NCBI GenBank assembly: GCA_032622095.1
Contig: CP136066.1
Coordinates: 226,550,961-226,614,960 of the forward strand
From: Siphonodentalium dalli
Taxonomy: Eukaryota > Mollusca > Scaphopoda > Gadilida > Siphonodentaliidae
Length of the DNA: 64,000 bases
Direction of reading: 5' to 3'
Below, piece after piece: positions 10,701 through 22,700 of the stretch. The notes under the pieces are model-generated. The model saw only the letters and a program-made list of their open reading frames with translations. It was not told the origin of the DNA and made no database searches. A program made the position numbers and the translations under genes. How positions within the stretch are numbered: position 1 is the first letter of the stretch; every line of letters begins with the position of its first letter.

Positions 10701-13700
10701 ATGTTGAACATCCAATCAAGTGTCCTCACAGTGGTGAACATCCAATCAAATGTCCTCACAGTGGTGAACATCCAATCAAATGTCCTCACAGTGGTGAACA
10801 TCCAATCAAATGTCCTCTTAGTGGTGAACATCCAATCAAATGTACTCACAGTGGTGAACATCCAATCAAATGTCCTCTTAGTGGTGAACATCCAATCAAA
10901 TGTCCTCACAGTGGTGAACATCCAATCAAATGTCCTCACAGTGGTGAACATCCAATCAAATGTCCTCTTAGTGGTGAACATCCAATCAAGTGTCCTCACA
11001 GTGGTGAACATCCAATCAAATGTCCTCACAGTGGTGAACATCCAATCAAATGTCCTCACAGTGGTAAACATCCAATCAAATGTCCTCTTAGTGGTGAACA
11101 TCCAATCAAATGTCCTCTTAGTGGTGAACATCCAATCAAATGTCCTCACAGTGGTGAACATCCAATCAAATGTCCTCTTAGTGGTGAACATCCAATCAAA
11201 TGACCTCACATTGGTGAACATCCAATCAAAAGTCCTCTTATTGGTGAACATCCAATCAAATGTCCTCATAGTGGTGAACATCCAATCAAATGTCCTCATA
11301 GTGGTGAACATCCAATCAAATGTCCTCTTAGTGGTGAACATCCAATCAAATGTCTACTTCTTATTATGGGAGACTCACAAAAAGGTTAAACACGGTACTG
11401 TGGCACCTCTAAACACGGACTGGCAGCCTTTGATCCTATGATACTCACTTTATACAATAGTTTTCTGTTAATTTCATGAGTTTTCCTGTGATATAAATCC
11501 TATGATACTCACTTTATACAATAGTTTTCTGTTAATTCCATGAGTTTTCATGTGATATAAATCCTATGATACTCACTTTATACAGTAGTTTTCTGTTAAT
11601 TCCATGAGTTTTCATGTGATATAAATCCTATGATACTCACTTTATACAATAGTTTTCTGTTAATTCCATGAGTTTTCATGTGATATAAATCCTGCGATAC
11701 TCACTTTATACAGTAGTTTTCTGTTAATTTCATGAGTTTTCCTGTGATATAAATCCTATGATACTCACTTTATACAATAGTTTTCTGTTAATTCCATGAG
11801 TTTTCCTGTGATATAAATCCTATGATACTCACTTTATACAATAGTTTTCTGTTAATTCCATGAGTTTTCCTGTGATATAAATCCTATGATACTCACTTTA
11901 TACAGTAGTTTTCTGTTAATTCCATGAGTTTTCATGTGATATAAATCCTATGATACTCACTTTATACAATAGTTTTCTGTTAATTCCATGAGTTTTCCTG
12001 TGATATAAATCCTATAATACGCACTTTATACAGTAGTTTTCTGTTAATTTCATGAGTTTTCCTGTGATATAAATCCTATGATACTCACTTTATACAATAG
12101 TTTTCTGTTAATTCCATGAGTTTTCATGTGATATAAATCCTATGATACTCACTTTATACAGTAGTTTTCTGTTAATTCCATGAGTTTTCATGTGATATAA
12201 ATCCTATGATACTCACTTTATACAATAGTTTTCTGTTAATTTCATGAGTTTTCCTGTGATATAAATCCTATGATACTCACTTTATACAATAGTTTTCTGT
12301 TAATTCCATGAGTTTTCATGTGATATAAATCCTATGATACTCACTTTATACAGTAGTTTTCTGTTAATTCCATGAGTTTTCATGTGATATAAATCCTATG
12401 ATACTCACTTTATACAATAGTTTTCTGTTAATTTCATGAGTTTTCTTCCAAGCCCTTTCCCACGGAGAGACTTTTTAACAACAACTGGAAGAGATTAAAG
12501 AATTAGAGAAACAATCACGAATGACACGCTGAGATTTAGAGAAACAATCACGAATGACATGCTGAGATTTAGGCAAAACAAATAATGTCTTGCTTCATAG
12601 GTATTATTTAATTTAAAATCAGTAAGGAAGAGAAGGGTTTTCATAATTTCTTACATTCTTTAACAATTATACAAAATTTGTTAGGCCAATGCATTCTCTT
12701 ATATAGGCGAGGCGATCTATGGTCGACTCACACATATAACAGAATGCATTGGCACAGAGCTGTAATATCATATCATATCATACATTTCTTATATAATGCA
12801 CATATCACGTTATATAAGAATGTATGATATGATATGATATAATATTACTGTAGTGGAGTGCCAAAGCATAACAAGTGCAGTGTGCATCCACCGCAAAGAT
12901 GGCTTTTTGTTGAAGTTTATTAATTTTCAGAAATTAAAGGGGTACTGTACTCAAATGTTGTAGTTGATTTCTATATTCTCTACTTCGTACAAACTAATGT
13001 TATAGAAGGCAGATAAGCTGAAACGCAAAAATAGAACGCTCATCATTGAGATATTTTTGTACAGTTTTAAGGCAAATGTATCAAATAAATGTTATATTGT
13101 ACGCATAATAGTCACAAAACCTCTTTCAGAATTTTAGGATACTGGTGGTCAACATTCTAGATATTGTAAATCTCAGTAAATCAATCTGGAAGTATCAAAT
13201 CAAACTACATGTAAGAGATGTCTTAATCTGACATAGATATTGTTCTACACTTAAACAAAGCCTGTAGATTAAGTTCATGGAGTCACCGTAGATCATGCCA
13301 TGAATCTCTACTATGGCTAACGTCCGTAGAGATCATATTCCACCAGTACAAAACCTTGGAACTTTTTGAAGTTTTTGCAGGGAACCTTATAAAGTCGAAA
13401 AAATAACACGGGGAATATATTTCTTAATGATTTTCTGTTCCTTAATAGTGTACTTCACTATATTAGTTGGGGAGCCCGCCTATGTTCCATTTACACTTTT
13501 GCGTACAAAAGGTTTGACCCCCTATAGTTGGTACCAATAATGGAACATTCTGAAAAACCGATTTCTTAAGTTGCGCATTCCTGGGGTTTAGGGGCCGCTG
13601 AACCCCAAAAAGTGCCAAAAATCACTTCTATTTACACTTCCGCGTACATCGATGAATTTTGGTTTGATGATACTCCTAAGTGTACTGATTAAGAAAACAC

Positions 13701-16700
13701 AACTTAAGAAAGGGATTTTCCTGGGGTTTTCAGATAAGAAAGGGGGTCCCATGCTGAACCCCAAAACGTGATTTTTCACTTTTTTTTACACTTTCGCGTA
13801 CATCCATAATTTTTGGTCTCAAAGTACTTTGATATATACTAATTATAAAAACACAACTTAAGAAGCAACTTTTCCTGGGGTTTTAAGATAAGAAGGCGGT
13901 CATCGGGTGACCCCTCAAAACGTAAAAAATCACTTTTATTTACATGATTGCATTCGTCCAACGTGTGTGTATGTGCGCACACCACTGGAACGTTGCACTA
14001 TTACATCCAATACATCCCTAAATCGATACGATCAACTTAAGAATTATATATTCATGTCGTTTTCTGATAAGAACGAGACTTGTTACCACCCCCCCCCCCC
14101 CCCCCACAACCGATCCATTTTCTAGAACTATAAGTGAGCCAGTTTTATGAAAATTATAACGGAAAATCTGGTAAAATGTACACAAATGTATATATTTTCG
14201 TGAAGCTAAGACATAATGACACTTTTTTGGGCCAAAATTGAAACTCACCATAAACGATGGCCGACAAAATGGCCACCGGAAGTTGAAAATATGACATTTT
14301 TTCACAAATATCTTCTAGATCAATTCATGCTGTTTGGAACTGGTTGAGTAATGCAACTTTATTTTCTGTTCTGTATATTAACTGATCATTTGAGCAATTA
14401 AATATGCAATTATTGGGGTCCTAACCCCTTCCAATCCCTTAAAAATTTGATTGTACAGAATGCGGTATAAAATTTCACAAAAAAATCACAATTGGGATTC
14501 TAGTCATATCTCAACAAGAAATTAACAGAACTTTGTAATGGAAGTGAGGCATATCATTACCTATGAATATTCCAAATCACTGGAACCAAAATTCTTACTT
14601 TGGCCCAAAATGGCTGCCAATATGGCCGCCAAAATATGGAAAATTGTAAATATTACACCAGGGTGTCCTGCAATCGCTTACAAGTTGTGTTGATGTATAA
14701 AATTGGCTATTCTGCATTCTATACATTGAATACTAACATGTCTGATGCACCATGGTTAATTTTTACTATTTTCACCACTGACATCGTCAAAAATATTGGA
14801 CTTTTCTCTCACAAACTTGACATAAATATTGGCAAAAATTCAGTTTTCAGGTTTGGACCATTTTTTCAGGTAAAATATAACTATCTTTGGATTGAAAGGA
14901 GTTTATTGTTTTGGTCTATCTTAAATGTGTCACACTACGGTGTTTATAGATCAAATTTCTCAAGATGGCTTCCAAAATGGCAACCAAATTTGTAAAATGC
15001 TAATTTTTTATCCCGAACATTCTCTGCATTGTCCGAAAAGGTAGCAAATTGTGACTCACTTGGTTATTATACGTGTTAATTAACTGACAACTACATGTTC
15101 TATTCCCAGTTGTCCCAGATCCGTATGGGGCATGACAAATACATTTTAATGTATGTAATTTTGCCGAGAACCTCTTTTGTGATTTTGGCCATATTTATTG
15201 AAAGGAAATGGGCAGAACTTTGAGACAGAACTGAGATGGGCCATAATCTTGGCTATTCTGGTCCATTATGATAAACAAATGTCAACAGGATACATGTGGA
15301 TGCCAAGATCGTAGCCAGGGAGTTACTCTGTGATCATATGTGAGGTGAATAGGTATACAGGGAGTTATTGTATGTCATGACTGATGTGAGTAGGTATACA
15401 ATGAGTGACTATATGGTTATGAGTGGGTTGTCCGCGGTAAGATGCATCTAGGTATACAGGGAGAGATCATGGTCAGATGTGAGGTGAATCGGTATGCATG
15501 GAGTGACTGTATGGTGTATGATTGTGTATATCCAGTACGGGTGCACCACGTGTGCCTGTATGGTAATTGGTGTGGTGTATGGATATAGCTACATGGTCAT
15601 CTATGTGTTGATTATGTATATATGGAGTGACTGTAAGGTCATGGGTGGGATGTACATGTGTTGTCTGTATGATCATAGATGGGGTGTGTGGATAAATAGG
15701 TAGTGATTTTATGGTTACGGGTAATGTGTGTAGGTATACATGGAATGGCTGTACAGTCATGATTGAATATGAATACCTGGAGTAAGCTGGGTGGATATTG
15801 TCGAGCGTGTGGGTACATAGGGAGTGTCCTTGTGGTAACGGGTGGGATTTATATTTATATATCTCGTGGATGTATTATCATTGGTGGGTGTATAGGGTTT
15901 AGCTGTATTATCATGGATGGCGTGTATGATTATACAGTGAATTGCTGAATTGTCATGTGTGAGGTGTATATGTAAGTATGGATTGTTTGAGTGGTCGTAT
16001 GCGCGTTTTTTTGTATATTTGGAAGGGCTGCATGGCCATTAGTGAGGTTTACATGTATACCTGGAGTGAATCCATGGTCTAGGGTGGGCTGCATATGTGT
16101 ATCGAGTGGTTATATGACTATGTGTGTCGAATAGGTATACAGGTAGTGACTGTATGGTTAATGGTGATATGAGTACATGTAGGTATACAAGTAGTGACTG
16201 CATGAGCATAAATGTAATGCACATCTATGCAGGGGGTGACAGGCGTATGAGTATACATGTACCTGGTGTTCCTGTTTGGTGACTCGTGTCGGTATCGTCA
16301 TGTGTAGGTTATACCAGTACACACACGTGTTGCTTTATTGTCATGGGCGAGGGATATGTGTATATAGCGAGTGGCTATATGGCCATGGGTGATGTGCATA
16401 TGCATACATGGAGTGACTATACTGACATGGCTGGGAGTATTAGTATATCTTGAGTGGCTATTCGGCTATGATGTGACAAATAGGGATCCAGGGATTGACA
16501 TGGCCAATGTTGAGGTGAATATGTATACAAGGATTGACCATGATCGTGTATGAATGTTTTGAATAGGTACACACGGGGTGACTATATGGCCATAGGTCAG
16601 GTGAAGGAGTATACCAGGTAACATGGGTGAGGGTATGTGTATATGAAGCGAGTGGCTATATGGCCATTGGTGATGTGCATATGTATACCGGAGTGACTTT

Positions 16701-19700
16701 ATGGTCATTGTTGTGGTGTTGATGTATATATTGATTGACTATTTGACCATGCGTTTGGAGAATATGTAACAGGGGATGACCTTATGGCAAATGGTGAGAT
16801 GAATGGGTATACAAGGAGTGACTACATGTATATGGTTATGGGTCATGTTTAGGAGTATACCGGTGTGCTTGCATTGTGACGCGTGGCTGTATGGTCATTC
16901 GTGGTCATGGGTCAGGTGTACATGTATACAGTGGGTCACTATATGGTTATGTCTGTGGAGTTTATGTATATATGTAATGACTGTGATAATGGGTGGCTAT
17001 CGCTTTCCACGATATGACATGACCTCTCTATTGATTAACATATCCTTGAGTTATTGTGGAAAGCGATAGCCACCCAAGGTACACATGTACAACCCACCCA
17101 TTACCCCAGTCACTCCATATGTACATAAACACCACACAAATGACAACATAGTCACCCACTGTATACACGTACATGTACTAGTACACCTGATCATACAGCC
17201 ATACTTATACAGCTTATACCACAAATGACGATACAGCCACGATTCACCATGCATGAACACCAGGTATACACCTACACCCGACACATGACCATATAGTCAC
17301 TCTATGTATACATATTCACTACATTCACGATAATACAGTCACTCATTGTATACATATTCACATCACCATGGGCCATACAGCCACTACATGTATACCTATT
17401 CGCCATACCCATGGCCATATAGTCAAACCAGGTATACATATGCACATCACCAATGGTGAGCCCTTCCAGATATACCAATATCCGCACATACGACCACTCA
17501 TACGTTCCATACTTGCCATACTCATACACGCCATCCATGATAATAAATCTACTCCCCATACACCACCAATGATAACACATCCACAACATATATAAATATA
17601 CGTCCCACCGTTACCAACAGGGCACTCCCTATATACCCACACATCATTCATGACCATACAATAACTCCCTGTATTATCTATTACCTATTATCCTCATCTA
17701 TGATCATAGAGTAACTCCCTGGCTGCCATCTTGGCTTCCACCCTGTATCCAGTTGATAAATTTTTATCATAATGGGCCAGAATACCCACATATCATGGTT
17801 CAGCTCAGTTCCGTCTCAAAGTTCTGCCCATTTCCTTTCAATAATATGGCCAGAATCACAAAAGAGGTTCTCCGTAAAATTCCATACTGCAACTTTAATA
17901 TGATTTTGTCATTCCCCATACGGAACTGGGACAAACATAATAGAACGTAGTTGTCAGTTAATTACATTGTAACTAACACGTACAATAACCAAGTGAGTCA
18001 CAATTTGCCACCTTTTTCGGATAACGCAGAGAATAATGTTCGGGATATGTTAACTTTTAACTTTTTACAAATTTGGTTGTCATTTTGGAAGCCACCTTGA
18101 GCAATTTAGTCTACAAACACCGTAGTGTGACACATTTAAGATAGACCAAAACAATAAACACCTTTCAATCCAAAGATAGTTACATTTTACTTGAACAAAT
18201 GGTCGAACCCTGAAAAGTGAATTTTTGCCGATATTTATGTCAAGTTTGTGAGAGAAAATTCCAATATTTCTGGTGATGTCAGTGGTGACAAAAGTAAAAA
18301 TTATTCATGGTGCATCAGACATGTTAGTATGCAATGTATAGAAAACATATTAGCCAATTGTGTACATCAACCACAACTTGTAAGCGGTTGTAGGACACCC
18401 TGGGGCAATATTTACCATTTTCCATATTTTGGCGGCCATTTTCGCAGCCATTTTGAGCCAAGGTAAGATTTATAGTTCCAGATATTTGGAATATTCATAG
18501 GTAATGATATGCCTCACTTACATTACAATGTTCTTTTCATTTCTTGTTGAAATATGACTATAATCCCAATTGTGATTTTTTGTAAAATTTTGTAATGCGT
18601 TCTGTAAAATCGAATTTTTGAGGGATCAGAAGGGGTTAGGACCCCAATAATTGCATATTTAATTGCTCAAATGATCAGTTAATATACAAAATACAAAATA
18701 AAGTTACATTACTCAACCAGTTCCAAACAGCATGAATTGATCTAGAAGATATTTGTAAAAAAATGTCATATTTTCAACTTCCAACGGCCATTTTGGCGGC
18801 CATCTTGGATGGTGAGTTTCAATTTTGGCCCAAAAAAGTGTCATTATGTCTTAGCTTCACGAAAATATATACATTTGTATACATTTCACTACATTTTCTC
18901 GCTATAATTTTCATAAAACTGGCTCACTTATAGTTCTAGAAAATGGATCGGGTTGTGGGGGGGGGGGGGGGGGTGGTAACAAGTCTCGTTCTTATCAGAA
19001 AACGACATGAATATATAATTCTTAAGTTGATCGTATCGATTTAGGGATGTATTGGATGTAATAGTGCAACGTTCCAGTGGTGTGCGCACATACACACACG
19101 TTGGACGAATGCAATCATGTAAATAAAAGTGATTTTTTACGTTTTGAGGGGTCACCCGATGACCCCCTTCTTATCTTAAAACCCCAGGAAAAGTTGCTTC
19201 TTAAGTTGTGTTTTTATAATTAGTATATATCAAAGTACTTTGAGACCAAAAATTATGGATGTACGCGAAAGTGTAAAAAAAAGTGAAAAATCACGTTTTG
19301 GGGTTCAGCATGGGACCCCCTTTCTTATCTGAAAACCCCAGGAAAATCCCTTTCTTAAGTTGTGTTTTCTTAATCAGTACACTTAGGAGTATCATCAAAC
19401 CAAAATTCATCGATGTACGCGGAAGTGTAAATAGAAGTGATTTTTGGCACTTTTTGGGGTTCAGCGGCCCCTAAACCCCAGGAATGCGCAACTTAAGAAA
19501 TCGGTTTTTCAGAATGTTCCATTATTGGTACCAACTATAGGGGGTCAAACCTTTTGTACGCAAAAGTGTAAATGGAACATAGGCGGGCTCCCTAACTATA
19601 TGTGAAGGTCCCAACTCAAAATTGCATGCTCTTCTGTGACTTTTGAGAGTCAATATCAATAAACATTCAATTAATTACCCAGGAAAGAAAAATCGCTCAC

Positions 19701-22700
19701 AAAGTCACTTAAATTGTGTAATTTCGAGTTGGAACCTTCACCTACAGTGAAGTACATTAGTACATTATTAAGAAACAGTTAATAGCAAAGAAATATATTC
19801 CCTGTGTTATTTTTTTCGATTTTATAAGGTTCCCTGTCAAAAGTTCCCAGGTTTTATACTGGTTATACTATGATCTCTACGGGTGTTAGCCTCAGTAGAG
19901 AGATTCATGGCGTGTTCTACTGTCACCATTGATATGTAGCTCAAGAATCAATGGCCAGGAAAATTGTAATCAATGAAACGGACTTGTAGATGATTAAGGT
20001 GGTCCTGAGGTTAGCTGGCAATCAGCTACAGTAAAGCTCTAATTAATCGACCTCTTAACCCTTTACCCAACAAACCGGCCAAAAACGCCCAAATAAAGCT
20101 TCAACAGCCTAAAATATCTTCGGTCTGTCTCAATAACACCATACAAATATGGATATCATTGGAACCGGTTCATCGACCACATTGTGATGGTGGTTACAGT
20201 TATGCCCTGTGCCAATGCATTCTATTATATATGCGAGTCGACCATAGGTCGCCTCGCATATATAAGAGAATACATTGGCCTAAATAAATTATTTTTGTAA
20301 CACTTTTTACCATTTTTTCTTACATTCTTTTACAATTTTATAATTTTTTCTTACATTTTTAAACAATTTTTATAATATTTTTCTACATTCTTTGACAATG
20401 TTATCATTTTGAATATGTGTTAAGCCAATGCATTCTCTTATATATGCGAGGCGACCTATGGTCGACTCGCATATATAAGAGAATGCATTGGCACAGGGCC
20501 GTTCTGTTGGGTAAAGGGTTAACCACAGCAGAATTATGGGTAACTTTTCAGGATTTAGTCGGAAATATGGCTTGTTGCCATTCATCGGAAAGCTCTCAAG
20601 GGAGAGCTTTCCGATGAATGGCAACAAGCCATATTTCCGACTAAATCCTGAAAAGTTACCCATAATTCTCTGTGGTTAAGGAGTTGATTATTTAGGACAT
20701 TACTGTACTTGTAAGTAACTTCTATTTCGAAGACCTTGAGTCCCTTTAACACTTACCTGATTCCAAAAAACAAGCTTTGCTCCTTCCATGTACATCTGAT
20801 AGCCGACTGTGACCTATGACCTCCTGTCCGTCATCTGACAATAACACCAGGTTAATCGGAAGAGTATCACATGACTTGGTTAAACTATGGATTCTACAAA
20901 ATAAACGTTCATGATTGTAGATAGCTACAGTAATGCTCTAAGTAATCGACTTCTTAACCACAGCAGAATTATGGAAAACTTTTCAGGATTTAGTCGGAAA
21001 TATGACTTGTTGCCATTCATCGGAAAGCTCTCCCCAGGATTTAGTCGGAAATATGGCTTGTTGCCATTCATCGGAAAGCTCTCTCTAATGAATGGCAGGC
21101 AACAAGCCATATTTCCGACTAAATCCTGAAAAGTTACCCATAATTCTGCTGTGGTTAAGAAGTCGATTACATAGAGCATTACTGTATAGTTATAATCTGT
21201 CTTTATTCAGTCATGATAATTAAGGTGACCCAGAGCTTTAAAGATGCATAATCTTTTAACCCTTTACCCAACAGAACGGCCCTGTGCCAATGCATTCTCT
21301 TATATATGCGAGTCGACCATAGGTCGCCTCGCATATATAAGAGAATGCATTGGCTTAACACATATTAAAAATGATAAAATTGTCAAAGAATGTAGAAAAA
21401 TATTATAAAAATTGTTAAAAAATGTAAGAAAAAATTATAAAATTGTTAAAGAATGAAAGAAAAAATGGTAATTTTTTTTTTTTTTTAGGCCAATGCATTC
21501 TCTTATATATGCGAGGCGACCTATGGTCGACTTGCATATATAAGAGAATGCATTGGCACAGGGCATAACTGTAACCATCACAATGTGGTAAATGAACCGG
21601 TTCCAATGATATCCATATTTGTATGGTGTCAGTGAGACAGACCGAAGATATTTTAGGCTGTTGAAACTTTATTTGGGCGTTTTTGGCCGTTTTGTTGGGT
21701 AAAGGGTTAAGCATCCCTCAATTACTATTTATTTGGATTCAAGGGAATATTTTATTCAAGTCAAAAAATCACCCATCAAAGCTCAGAGTTATTAGATATC
21801 GATTTTTTAAATCTATTATTTTTCACCATCGAGACTTATTAGTGGCCTGGTAAAAAGTTGACTAGTCTCGGACCAAATTGCAGATGAATAACTATAAAAT
21901 CAAATGGCTTTGTGTTGATAATAAGGTCAAATTTTGTTGAACAACATGCTGATAAATAACATGTTTCAGGCAATTTTATATTATAGTTGACAGTGTTTAG
22001 CATTATTTTTGGGCAATTAATCAATTCCGATAAGTGAATCGGCATTTCAATTTTTTTTGCTGTGGTTGGAATCTTATTATGTGGGACCATCAAAATGGAT
22101 TGAGTACCTTTAAAGGTAGATTATCTCTTTGTAAACATGTATTAAATAGTTACCGGGGTATAAAATATTAGATCTGAATCGAAGACTCCTTTATTTCGAA
22201 TATTTTCTTGTCTAAAAAAGTGTGGTTGATTAGCTAACGAACAATAGTGGTTACTGTTTTATGGTGTAATTTTGTCACAAATAAACATTAATTATACTCA
22301 TTGTCGCTTATAACTATGGAATAAAACAATACAACAAATCAATCTGGGACATTTGACGTTAGGTTTGTAGCCATAGGAACAGCCTAATACTCTCTATCGT
22401 TAAATGGTATCACCCGAATGGTCTGTTCTAAAAATAGTCAAATAAACAGTCCCAATAAAATATTCGAAATAAAATCAATATTAATTGATAGGAAGCCTTT
22501 CCGGACAGGGGTCTTCAGATCATATTTATTATTTTATACCCACGCAACTATTTCAAATTTGTTATTTAAAGAGATAATCCATCTTTAATTCAACATCGAT
22601 TATGAAAACAAAGTTTGAAAAACTAAATATGCAAGTCATAGGGAGAATCATATATATAAGAGAATGCATGGCTTACAAGGTCAAAGCAAATATTGTAAGG

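Larger units (their letters stand above)
13289..19920. mobile_element. Outer TAGATCATGCCATG element hosting the foldback
   Basis: Inverted ends TAGATCATGCCATGAATCTC and GAGATTCATGGCGTGTTCTA bracket the foldback. Without it the sequence matches the smaller empty copy at 24334-24664 (ACCTTATAAAGTCGAAAAAA, GTGAAGGTCCCAACTC). Confidence 0.75.

Noticed and set aside
10535-11441. Long repetitive ORFs of 189-268 codons on both strands
   Set aside because: They exist only because the 30-bp minisatellite period is divisible by three; several frames and both strands are open, and the region is inside an NAA80 intron.
14018-19155. Mirror-image ORFs (95, 75, 72 and 63 codons) in both foldback arms
   Set aside because: They appear twice because the arms are inverted copies; the frames cross poly-C/poly-G tracts and lack motifs.
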